A stretch of 64,000 bases of DNA. Source: Amyelois transitella. Lineage: Eukaryota; Arthropoda; Insecta; Lepidoptera; Pyralidae. This document shows, in pieces, positions 21,438 to 34,700 of the stretch (position 1 is the first letter of the stretch; every line of letters begins with the position of its first letter). Location: contig NC_083534.1 in the NCBI RefSeq assembly GCF_032362555.1, positions 1,082,001-1,146,000 on the forward strand, written 5' to 3'. The notes beneath the pieces were generated by a model, which searched no databases, had not been told where the DNA came from, and saw nothing but the letters and a program-made list of their open reading frames with translations. The translations under genes were made by a program, and so were the position numbers.

Positions 21438-21930
21438 ATCAAGGGTACCTACTCATCTAGAGATCCATTTGATAACATAGCTGATTATGAGTTCTCCAAG
21501 TCAAGTCAAGTTAATGAACGCTTACAAGATATTAGCAAATGTACTCTTTAAATGAACAGAGTAAGTCATAATGACAATGAAAAACAACTTACAAACCATG
21601 AAGATAATTATTTTGACTGTTACCTTGTAATACTATATTTCAATCTCGCAAAGTCAATGCCTTTTATGTTTATCAACCAAGATGTAGTATTTCTTTTAAG
21701 TTGGACATGTATTTTCTTTTAAATAGTACGCCGAGAAGAATACAAAATTCAAGAAAGAAGAATACGCGTCCCAATCGCAAAGCGGTTGCGCTGTATGGCG
21801 GGGCGTCCGCCATTTGATTTTGATCAAAGTTGACAGTGACTTTGACAGAATTTTTTCTTATAATACCATGGTCCACATTGTCAAATTCAAATTTTTATTT
21901 GCATCTAAGAAAATCATTTTCTTTTTTATA

Positions 21931-21985
21931 CATACATAATATTACGCCTCTTTCCCGGAGGGGTAGGCAGAGACTACCTCTTTAA
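21931..21985 (-). mobile_element. RTE 3' end, very short
   Basis: CATACATAATATTACGCC, TCTTTCCCGGAGGGGTAGG and AGACTACC: only the last 50 bases of the element. Confidence 0.8.
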
Positions 21986-22722
21986 AAAATAATCTTTATT
22001 AATTTTTTCTTTTTTAAAAAGAAAAAAGATAATTAGAAATACCTATGTACTTAATTTTTCATTAAATAAATACTTAATTATAAATACTAAATACTTAATT
22101 ATATTAAAGTAATTATTGATTTGACTCATAGGCGTAAATAGCTGGAAAGTGACTTTTCTTTCTTCTTTTTACTACGCTTTTTTTATATAATGGTTTCCAC
22201 CGAACCAATGTCATAGTTTGAAAAAACACGAAGTTAAAAAAGTGACTTGACTTTGACTGCATTTGATATTTTGACCACTGCTTGATATCATCTTGACATT
22301 GATTGACGATTATTTTGATGTATTGCCAACTAAACGCTTTCGCTGCTTAATTTAAGGCTTCTAGGCCAAGTCAGGGCCCCAAATTCATTAAGAGCTCAAC
22401 GCTTAGCGCTCATTCACGACAGTCTATTTTCAAAACTTTGCCCCTCAGATCCTTAGACTTGTTATTCATACATTGCGCAGTTTCAATATTGGTAGCGTAG
22501 TCGTAGTTTTTCTGTTAATAGTGTCGCTTTTAATAGTCCAATTTAGCGCCTTTTTATTAGAGATAGTTGGCAACAGGTAACAATGATAACAAAAATGGTT
22601 GTAACGGTTTCACGCTTTTAAAGTTTTGAACATCGTTCTTTGTATTTTCGTAATTATCCCCGCGGTGTATCAGTGAATTTCATATGGAAAGTTACATATA
22701 ATATGTGCGAAAATTAACAATA

Positions 22723-25700
22723 ATGGCTGCAAATGACTTCGTTGCAAAACTCAAAGCGAATGGAACTGAGAATGATCTATGTGACCTGGATAAAGTGATC
22801 AGCGAATACAAAACGATATTGACTAAATTATCACCAAAAGACAGGAGTTCTTTTTCTTTAAATATTTTGTGTATATTGTGCAGGTAAATAAGATGTTGTA
22901 TCTTAAATCATTTTCATAATTTGAATCTTAACTTGGTCACTGTTCTTCGCTTCTGTGGACTTCTCTCGTTTTATTTTTTAACTCGAAATACACTTGATTT
23001 AAGTTCTTCCATTCTTAAAATCACGCCTTCTTATCCTGAGGAACAAGTTGCAACAATGACTTTATACATAATCTGAATCAAAGACCCCAAATAGAACATT
23101 AATTCATGATCAGATTATCGTATCATCAGCTGTTTCTCTTCTCATGCAGATTGTAAAAGCAACAGACACACAAAGCTAACAATCTTAAAAAGACTGTAAG
23201 GCCTCAATACGCTATATGGATTCATGCTGGAATTAAGATTGAAATAGTGACCAGTTGTTAACAGATTGCTTAATAAAAGAATCCCAACTTTATAAGCCTT
23301 ACCCTTCCTCGCCTCTTACGACATCCATGGGTGAGATGTGGAGTGGTCCAATTCCAAAGTGCCTACACTGTTCACACTCACATATAAATGTGATATATTT
23401 ATCATATCAATATTTTATATTATACAAATAAAAATATTGATATGGATGCCGAGTCTAATCTGGGCCTGAATTTTATCCTAACATAACGAAAATAGTACCA
23501 TCTCTTAAGATTCAATTAAATTTAATATTCTGAACATAGTCCATAAGTCTACAAAACTGCTGTCTCTGTCTACATGGCAAGTGATATATATGTGATTTTA
23601 CATACATACATACGGTCACGTCTATATCCCTTGCGGGGTGGACTTGATTTTATGTAACGTGATTATATGTACGTTGATATACTTCCAGGAACATAGACAA
23701 AGTGCCATCATGGAGGGACAGCATAAACCCAAAACTACTCCTGATCCTGAGTATAGACTGCGTGAGAGAAATTGGAAGCGGGGAGAGACCGGACCAAGTG
23801 AAGACTTTGGCTTGTGTGTATCATATACACAGGTTTATTATTAGACTGGTGAGTTCCATCCGTATAATCACGTGTTTATCTTTTGCGGGGTAGACAGAAT
23901 AGAATAGTATAGATTTATTTTCAAAATTGGATACATACATACATACATATGGTCATGTCTATATCCCTTGCGGGGTAAACAGAGCCAACAGCCTTGAAAA
24001 GACTGAATGGCCACGTTTAGCTATTTGGCTTAACGATAAAATTGAGATTCAAACAGTGACAGGTTGCCAGTCCATCATCGCCTAAAGAAGAATTCCCAAG
24101 TTTGTAAGCCTATCCCTTAGTCGCCTTTTACGACATCCATGGGAAAGAGATGGAGTGGTCCTATTCTTTTTTGTATTGGTGCCGGGAGCCACACGGCAAT
24201 GCAACGGCAAAATTGGATACAAGGTCACTTATTGACATCACATCACTTAAATCTAATTAAAACTACTACCCATTCCAAAGCGCATGTGTAGAAGAAGCGG
24301 TGGAACTGCTGAATGAAATTGCTGCAGTGTAGTTGACACTGCAGCATTTTCATTGGACTTCAATTTACAAATATAGATCTCTTAAATCTAAATCGTGGAC
24401 GAATGCACATTGTCTACATTAAAAAACATGAATGAATATAGAACTAATAATACAGAGACAGCAGTCTTGAAAGATTGACAGGCCACATTCAGCTATTAGG
24501 CTTTATTATAGAATTGAGATTCAGTAGTGACAGGTTGCCAGCCCATCTTAACGTATCTTGATCAAATTAAGGACGTCCTGGCAAAGGGCCAGTTTCAGTA
24601 ACTTACATACATACATACATAAAATCACGCCTCTTTCCCGGAGGGGTAGGCAGAGACTACCTCTTTCCACTTGCCACGATCTCTGCATACTTCCTTCGCT
24701 TCATCCACATTCATAACTCTCTTCATGCAAGCTCGGCGGTTTCAGGTACTTTTGACCTGACCCTTTACCAGGACGTCCTTTATTTGATCAAGATATGTTC
24801 GTCTAGGTCTTCAGTTTTAGTCACTAGTTTTTACCTGGATAAAAGGTACCCAATGGCCTTCTCCAGACTCTTAATTATATAAACGTGATATTTTAGAAGA
24901 CGTAGGTGATAGGCTAGCAACCTGTCACTATTTGAATCTCAATTCTATCATTAAGCCAAACAGCTGAACTATGACTTTTCGGTTTTTCAAGACTCTTGGC
25001 TGTGTCTACCCCGAAAAAGATATAGACGTGATTATATATGTATATGTATGTTTCAGAAATCATCCATACCGCCCGAGTTGGTGTTGAAAATTTCCTTTAT
25101 GCCGTTTGAATGTGATGTTAAGAATATGCTTACGGAGTATGTTAAGACATACTGGAGCATTGTAGTTGACCGGATCACTTATATAGAAAGGTTGAAAGCG
25201 GGTAAGTTATAGCAACACTAGCTACAGCTTGGCTGCACTCATGTGGTTCCCAATAATACATACATACATAATAGTCACGTCTATATCCCTTGCGGGTTAG
25301 ACAGAGCCAACAGTCTCGAATAGACCGAATGGCCAACGTTCAGCTATTTGGCTTTATGATAGAATTGAGATTCTAATAGTGACAGGTTGCTTGCCCATCG
25401 CCTAAAAAGAATCCCAAGTTGATAAGCCTATCCCTTAGTCGCCTTTTACGACATCCATGAGAAAGAGATGGAGTGGTCCTATTCTTTTTGTATTGGTGCC
25501 GGGAACCACACGGCACGGTTCTCAATAATAAATAAATAAATATATACGGGACAAATTACACAGATTGAGTTAACCTCGAAGTAAGTTCGAAACTTGTGGT
25601 CGAGATACTAACTCAACGATACTATATTTTATAATAAATACTTATATAGATAAACATTCAAAACCCAGTTCAATCAGAGAAAGTTCGTTTCTCGTCATGC

Positions 25701-28700
25701 CCTGGCCGGGATTTGAAGCCTGGGATTTGACCTGCGGTGACACCGACAAGCGCACTACCGCTGCGCCACAGAGCTGAACGTGGCCTATTAGCTTTTCAAA
25801 ATTGTTCGCTCTGTCTACCCCGCAAGGGATATAGACGTGATTATATAATTATATAATCACGACCTTGACCTTGACCTTGTGATTGAATGTATGTAATATT
25901 TTTATTTTAGGATAGGACCACTCCATCTCTTTTCCATGGATGTCGTAAAAGGCGACTAAAGGATAGGCTCATTAACTCGGGATTCTTTCAGGCGATGGGC
26001 TAGCAACCTGTCACTATTTGAATCTCAATTCTATCATAAAGCCAAACGGCTGAACGTGGCCTATCAGTCTTTTCAAGATTGTTGGCTCTGTCTACCCCGC
26101 AAGGGAAGACGTGATTATATGTGTGTATGTATGTAATAATTTTATTTTACAGGCAAAGTTGCGATCATAAAGTTACTACCGAAGCTCATTGATGACACTT
26201 TAAAAGTCATACAAATATACAACACGGTGCAATTTTGCACGAACGCATTGACATATCTCATAAAGAAATTGCATTTTCTTTACAACGATAGACATTCCAT
26301 TGAATTGAACGAAACTTTCAGGCGAATTTTCGATTCGCTGACGGCCAAAAGTGATTTGAAAGACTTCAAAAAGTTATCCGTCAAAGAAATAACAGATCTG
26401 TATATAAAATTCAACGATTGTTATTATGTCATAGTTGAGAATAATTCAAGAGACAATTTCAAAGATTCCATATTGACAAATGTTGTTCGCACGTACATTA
26501 GTTTCTTGGGCCACTGTCCAGATGTATTTCATTGCTTCCAAACGTTTTACTCCAATGGTTTTTGCAATATATTCAACTGTATGACGAATTCTAACTATAA
26601 TGAAACCATATTTAACAGTCTACTCATGTCGTTTGAGACTACAGAAAAATTGGGGTATTCTAAACTTATGTATGTAACATATCCGTTTATAAATCAATTG
26701 TTAAGATTGTACATAGATTATTCGGTAGCCAACGTTAAGGATTGGAAGCAGATTTTCACTGATATATCTCAAGAATGTTATTTGAAACTTATATTGGCTA
26801 TAATGAGCAAGGCTAAACATAGCGAACAGTTATTAAAATGTGATAATTGTACAGTAAAAAGCGGTTTACACGACGCTTTGCGTCTGTCGTTTTTAAGTAT
26901 TCATTTCGTGAAACAGAATAATGAAATACAGAATATATTACCGATATTTTATACTATAATCGAAGAACAACATAGTATATTAAAAGAATTGATGATAAAA
27001 GGATGCACTAACTATGAAAAATGCTATCGTAAATTGCAAACCGACATTCACAATACAGCTATTGTTCTGAACAAGTCTGAACATAACGAGTATTCGATCA
27101 AATTATTCAACATATACTTGTCCCATGAGATTTCCAGTTTCAAAGATGAATCCGATTTGAAAAATATAAGTAGAGCATTGTATAACAAAAGTATTTGTCA
27201 ATTGGACACAAAAATGTATGAGAATGCATTGAAAGATGCGTATTTGAGTATGGTTTTTGCTTGGCCGGAACTGATGAAAATGAATTCTGAGAAATACATG
27301 AGTCTAGTGATGGATATAAAAGCCAAAGCGTTGAAGGCTTCGGACGAGGGGTGCCAGGACAAGTTGCAACTTGTCTCTGTATTGGATGTATGCAAAATGT
27401 GTATGAAAGATAAGTTGTATGGGAATTTGAAGCCGTTTTTTGTGCCATTAAAATTCAGGTAAGAATTTTTAATTATTATTATCTATTGCACCTTGTCACA
27501 TAATCTAGATGAATTCGTAATCTCTTTACATACATACATAAAATCATGCCTTTTCCCGAAGGGGTAGGCAGAGACTACATCTTTCCACTTGCTACGATCC
27601 CTGCATACTTCTTTCGCTTCATCCACGTTCATAATTCTCTTCATGCAAGCTCGTCGGTACATCTACACTATTAATTAAGAGATAAGCATTTTTGTATGTT
27701 TGTAACGAATAAACACAAAAACTTATCGACTGATTTCACACAATTTGGCACAGTTACAGTACAGACCTCCAACTACATTCGCGCGGAAGCGAAGTAACGC
27801 ACAAAAGCTAGTATAGGATAAATCAAGGGATAATTCTACCATTTATAAATTACACTGATGTGCCTGCGCGCATAAGTAAAATTATAGTATGGCGCTGTCC
27901 AGCCAATCAGAGCGCGTCATTTGAACTCGCGAACTGAACTCTCCACTATTGTACTACTGTTGTGAGCGAGATAGCATGAGACATTTTATTATTGGATTTT
28001 AAGTTTAATGTCACTTGTAATAAGGTCGTTATTTTATTGAGTTTTCATTCGGTTCGGGTAGGTTGCGCTATTCTGCGCCGTCAGTTATAGATAGATAGCA
28101 ACCTGTCACTATTTGAATCTCAATTCTATCATTGAGCCAAACAGCTGAACGTGGCCTATCAGTCTTTTCAAGACTGTTTCAGGGCTTAGGCAAAGGATAT
28201 AGACGTGTTGATATGTATGTAGATACTATCTGTGCCCGCGACTTCGTCCGCGTGAAATAGTTATTTTGGACATCATTGAAGCCCTCAAGGATGAATAATT
28301 TTCCCTGTTTTTTTTTTTCACATTTTCGATTATTTCTTCGCTCATAAAAGTTGCAGCGTGATGTTATATAGCCTAAAGCCTTCCTCGATAAAAGGTCTAT
28401 TCAACACAAAAATAATTTTTCAATTCGAACCAGTAGTTTCTGAGATTAGCGCGTTCAAACAAACAAACTCATCAGCTTTATAATATTAGTATAGATAACT
28501 GATTTTAATTTTTTGATTTGACTTTTTTAAATGTATATTGTCTTTTACAGCGCACTTCTGAAACACGAGTTCTCAATGTATGCTAAATTGTGGCCCTCAA
28601 TAGTACCCATAGCTGGCGTTTGGAAATCATTATATGAATTGGCTTGTAACAATTATACTTGGCTAGCTGGTAAGTTGATGAACATACATACATACATATC

Positions 28701-31700
28701 CTATTATAAGTACAGTATGGATGTTTGTAACTCTGTCACGCAAAAACTACTGAACCGATTACGATGAAATTTTCTATGTAGGTAGCTGAAGACCCAGAAT
28801 AACATATAGGCTACTTTTTATCCCGAAATTCCCGCGGGATTGATAGGGTTTCCATGCGGACGAAGTCCTAGCCCATCGCCTAACAAGAAGAATCTCAAAT
28901 TCATAATCCTAGCCTATCCCTTAGTCGCCTTTTGCGATATCCATGAGATGAAGTGTTTGATTGAGTGTGAATTCGTTTCCTATTGGTGCGTAACCACACG
29001 GTATCAATTATTCATTTATAATTTTTTTTTATAATAAAATAAGAGATGAATTTTTGTTTAACTTACATACTTGCCGTGTACTCTAATTGATTTTGATGAT
29101 TTCTTATCACATATAATCACGTCTATATCCCTTGCGGGGTAGACAGAGCCAACAGTGTTGAGAAGACTGATAGGCCGCGTTCAGCTATTTGGCTTTAAGA
29201 TAGAATTGAGATTCAAATAGTGGCAGGTTGCTAGCCCATCGCCTAAAAAAAGAATCCCAAGTTTATAAGCCTACCCCTTAGTCGCCTTTTACGACATCCA
29301 TGCGAGAGAGATGGAGTGGTCCTATTCTTTTTTCTATTGGTGCCGGGAACCACACGGCACTTTCTTTTTCTTTCTTCTGATTTCTTATCATCATCATCAT
29401 CATCATAATCATTTATACCTCGAATATGGTTACAATGTTGGTCTTAGTATTTAGGTACAGTATCTGTGAACACATATTCTACCGCTTAAGGCGTCGGAAT
29501 TATATACATCACTACATAGTATAAAACAAAGTCGCTATTTTAGTCTGTTTGTCTGTATGCTTAAATCTTTAAAATTACGCAACGTATTTTGATGCGGTTT
29601 TTGTAACAGGTAGAGTGATTCAAGAGGATGGTTTTTATGTATAATTTTTTCCGAATTCTGCACCCGTGCGAAGCCGGGGCGGGTCGCTAGTGTATTTTAA
29701 ATTAGAAGCATATAAAGCTCTGTTTTATCGATAATTCCTTTTTTGAATTCCAGCCGAAGACGAGGCCGCCATTTTGTCGACACTCTGCGACGTGATTCTA
29801 GAAACGTCCGCCGCGGTCCGAACGCTGTACAGCGATTATTATATGACAATTATTGATGATCTCATTGGGAAATTTGATGAAAAATCGGTGAGTTGAGTAT
29901 ATAATGATGATGAATGACATTTGACATAAATACAATAATCATAATTACGTCTATATCCATTACGGGGTTGACAGAGCCAATAGTCACGAAAGGACTGAAT
30001 GGCCACGTTCAGACATAAATACAATAATCATAATCACGTCTTCATCCCTTGCGGGGTAGACGGAGCCAACAGTGTTGAAAAGACTGATAGGTCACGATCA
30101 GCTGTTTGGCTTAATGATGGAATTGAGATTCAAATAGTGACAGGTTGCTAGCCCATCGCCTAAAAGAAGAATTCCGAGTTAATAAGCTAATCCTTTAGTC
30201 GCCTTTTACGTCATCCATGGGAAAGAGATAGAGTGGTCCTATTCTTTTTTATATTGGTGCCGGGTACCACACGGCATAATTTGACATAATTAATAAATAA
30301 ACATACATAAACTAAGATAATTTGCCTGACTTTCATAATGTCCTATAACTAGGAGGGGTGCCGCCGTGTGGTTCCCGGCACCAATAAAAGAAAGAACAGG
30401 ACCACTCTGTCTCGTTCCCATGGATGTCGTAAAAGGCGACTAAAGGATAGGCTTATAAACTTGGGATTCTTTTAGGCGACGGGCTAAAAACCTGTCACTA
30501 TTTGAATCTCAATTCTATCTTAAAGCCAAACAGCTGAACGTGGCCTATCAGTATTTTAAAGACTGTTAGCTCTGTCTGCCCCGCAGAGGATTAGGCTTTG
30601 TATGTATGTAGGTATGTTATTTTATGTTTGTATGTTTATTTGCAGGCTGACAGCGCGGAACTTCAAATAGTTCAAGCTGGTATATTATTCCTGAAATCTG
30701 AACTTGATCTACAAAAGGCCAGTGAGAAATATGGATGGAAGATTACTGAACCAGTTAGTATTAGTTTTTATAATTGTTTTTCCAATAAAAGTAAGCTATG
30801 GTATTATTTAAGCAAATATACAAGGAGAGTGGAGTGCCGTGTGGTTCCTGGCACCATTACAAAAAAGAATAGGACCACTCCATCTCTTTCCCACGGATGT
30901 CGTAAAAGGCGACTAAGGGATAGGCTAATAAACTTGGGATTCCTCTTTTAGGCGATGGGCTAGCAACCTGTCACTATTTGAATCTCAATTCTGTCACTAA
31001 GCCAAACAGCTGAGCGTGGCCTATCAGTCTTTTCAAGACTGGTGGCTCTGTCTACCCCGCTAGGGATATAGATGTGATCATATGTATGTATACAAGGAGA
31101 GTGTGGAGGGAAAGGTCGGAGTGGGAAGATCTAGACGAACGTATCTTGATCCATGTTTACTTGTGTAAGTATATTGGCATGTATCTTTAGTTGATGTGAA
31201 AGAAGATGTAGTTACAGGAATAGAAAAGGGTATGTTAAGATGGTTCGGTCATGTGGAGAGGATGAATGAAAACAGGTTGACTGAGCTGATATACAAGGAG
31301 AGTGTGGAGGGAAAGGTCGGAGTGGGAAGACCTAGACGAACGTATCTTGATCGAATTAAGGACGTCCTGGTGAAGGGTCAGGTCGAGAGTGCCCGATAAA
31401 AGTGGATGAAGCAAAGGAAGTATTCAGAGATCGTGGTAATTGGAAAGATGTAGTTCACAGCACCAAATAAAAAACAAGAATAAGACCACTCCGTCTCATT
31501 TCCGTGGTTGTCGTAAAAGGCGACTAAGGGATAATCTTATAAATTTGTGATTCCTCTTTTAGGCTAGCAACCTGTCACTATTTGAATCTCAATTCTATCA
31601 TTAAGCCAAACGGCTGAACGTGGCCTATCAGCCTTCACAGGACTGTTGGCTCTGTCTACCCCGCAAGGGATATAGACGTGATTATATGTATGTATGTCAC

Positions 31701-34700
31701 GATCCCTGCAAACATCTCCCGCTTCATCCACTTTCATAACACTCTCCTGTGGGTTCCGGGTCAACTCTTGACCTGACCTTTGTCCAGGTCATCCCCAAAC
31801 AATTAATGGTCTGTCTATATTACAAACTAGCTGCTGCCCGCGACTTTGTCCGCGTAAATTTCGAATTTTTCCGCGTAAACTTATTTGCAGGCAAACTCAT
31901 GCCTTGAGTTCATTCAAATGACGATAACTTATTTTTTAGTGAACCGATTTTGATGAAACAAACTTTAAATGTTTTTCTGAGTTAAAACAAAGCAATTGGT
32001 GAAAGTTTTAAGTAAAACGGTTCAGTACTTTCGGAGATAATCGTGATCATACATGCATACAGACAGACAGAAAAAAATAAAAAAAAAAATTTTTTGCTTT
32101 CTATTATTCATTCCAAGTGTCCCTCTCTATCCATTTCAATCAAAAATACTAAATGTACAGACAAAATGTTTTTACTGTTTTATTATATCTATATAGTACC
32201 CGAAACCGCCGAGCTTGCATGAAGAGAGTTATGAATGTGGATGAAGCGAAGGAAGTGTGCAGAGATCGTGGCAAGTGGAAAGAGGTAGTCTCTGCCTACC
32301 CCTCCGGGAAAGAGGCGTGATTTTATGTATGTATGTATGTATACTAAATGTACAGACAAAATGTTTTTACTGTTTTATTTATTATGTAGAGATTTATTTG
32401 ACGAAATATCGAATTCGTATTGAAATAACTAGTTCTACATTCATTCATGTTTTTAAATGTAGACAATGTGTATTCGTCCATGATTTAGATTTAAGAGATC
32501 TATATTTGTACATTGACGTCCGATGAAAATGCTGCAGTGTAGTTTGTTCCGCCGCTTCTTCTACACATGCGCTTTGGAAGCGGTAGTAGTTATAATTAGA
32601 TTTAAGTGATGTGACGTCAATAAGTGATACCTTGTATCCAATTTTGAGAAATAAATCTATTCTATTCTATAGATAAAAGATCCGGACGATGTCACGATCA
32701 CCCGTACGGCTGCGCAGGAGTACGAGGCCGCCCGCCGCGCGATACAAGCGGTCGGCATATTGACTGACTTACTGCCGGATTTGACTGCTGGTAATTATAA
32801 TTAAGTAGTTAGATAATGGTGAGGCTCACTTTATAGATGGTGCAGTGCAGGGCTTACTTTATAGATGGTGCAGTGCAGCTGAAAATAAGATTGGAAAAGG
32901 ATATGAGCTGAATATACATATATGTATATATATCCCTTGCGGGTAGACAGAGCTGTTCAGCTGTGTGGCTTAATAAAACAATTGAGATTCAAATAGGGAC
33001 AGGTTGCTAGTCCATCGCCCAAAACAAAGAATCCATGTTTAGCTTCCAAGCTTATCCCTTAGACGATTCCCAGAACAATATTTGACCATTGGGATAACAA
33101 TAATGTATAATAAACATATACGTTTTTTTCCATTTTCCATTATTTCTTTGCTCCTTATATTTGCAGCGTGATGTTATATAGCCTAAAGCCTTCCTCGATA
33201 AATGGTCTATTCAACGCAAAAAGAATTTTTCAATTCGAACCAGTAGTTCCTGAGATAAGCGCGTTCAAACAAACAAACTCTTCAGCTTTATAATATTAGT
33301 ATAGATATAAAACTATACTAAACATATTTTACATGCCTATACATTGACTATATACGTGTATTATAATTTAATTCTCATTATTTCAGTTCCAGTCACAAAA
33401 AGGCTACGATTATGTCTAGAAATAGCGGAGATATTCGTTCAACAGTTGCTACATTTAGACAGGCGCGTCCACGGGCTGCAACTATCATATATATGTTGCG
33501 TTCTGGCAGAACGTTTGGGTGAAAAGTAAGTATACATACATACATACATATGGTCACGTCTATATCCCTTGTGGGCTAGACACAGCCAACAGTCTTGAAA
33601 AGACTGAATGGCCACATTCAGCTATTTGGCTTAATGATAGAATTGAGATTCAAATAGTGACAGGTTGCTAGCCCGTCGCCTTAAAAAAGAATCCCAAGTT
33701 TGTAAGCCTATCCCTTAGTGTCCCTTTCCCGTGTGGTTCCCGCCACATACATACATATATGTGTGTATATATGTAAACTAGAGGCCGCCCGCGACTTCGT
33801 CCGCATGGAAACCCTATCAATCCCGCGGGAACTCCGGGATAAAAAACATGTTAAGGGTGGACAACTCTTATCACTGAGGAGTATGAAAAATAGATATTGG
33901 GCGATTCTCAGATTTACCCAATATTCTCACAAAATTTCATGAGAATCGGTCAAGCCATTTCAGAGGAGTACGGGAACGAACACTGTGACATGAGAATTTG
34001 ATTTTGAAGAATACTTTTGAAAATACATACTGTGTGTTAGTATTTCTTTTTTGGGGGGTGGTTTAAAGACTGATAGGACGTTCAGCTGTTTGGCTTAGTG
34101 ATAGCATTGAGATTCAAATAGTGACAGGTTGCTAGCATATCGCCTACAAGGAGAATCCCAAGTAGGAAAAAAAAAATTATTTCTTAAGTAGAAATAAAAT
34201 AGATTAATAAAATAAAAAAAACTGCTATTATTTTATACATACATACATACATACATATGGTCACGTCTATATCCCTTGCGGGGTAGACAGAGCCAACAGT
34301 CTTAAAAAGGCTGAATGGCCACGTTCAGCTATTTGGCTTAATGATAGAATTGAGATTCAAATAGTGACAGGTTGCTAACCCAACGCCTAAAAAAGAATCC
34401 CAAGTTTGTAAGCCTATCCCTTAGTCGCCTTTTACGACATCCATGGAAAAGAGCTGGAGTGGTCCTATTCTTTTTTGTGTTGGTGCCGGAACCACACGGC
34501 ATATTATAAAAATATTATTTTCACAGATCATCGTACATAAGAAACGCTGGAGTTTTGCTCTCCAACTCGTATAGACGGACGGACAAACTCACCAGCATCA
34601 TGTTGAGGGCCACACATATATGTGCTGAGCTGATGACTGATGAGATTACATTGGACACGGCGCTGGTGTACGTGTGTGACGCCGCTGTGAGTATATCTCT

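Larger units (their letters stand above)
21212..22722. promoter_or_regulatory. Intergenic region between two divergent genes
   Basis: 1.5 kb between ALG10 (minus) and the Three rows-like gene (plus), which must hold both promoters. It contains a SINE-U piece at 21335-21437, an RTE 3' end at 21931-21985, and otherwise AT-rich unique-looking sequence. A likely ALG10 non-coding exon ends near 21592. No clear core promoter motif stands out. Confidence 0.4.

Noticed and set aside
22884..25056. Joining exon 1 directly to exon 3 of the Three rows-like gene
   Set aside because: The phases do not match (2 to 0) and give a stop; including the exon at 23689-23848 restores the frame.
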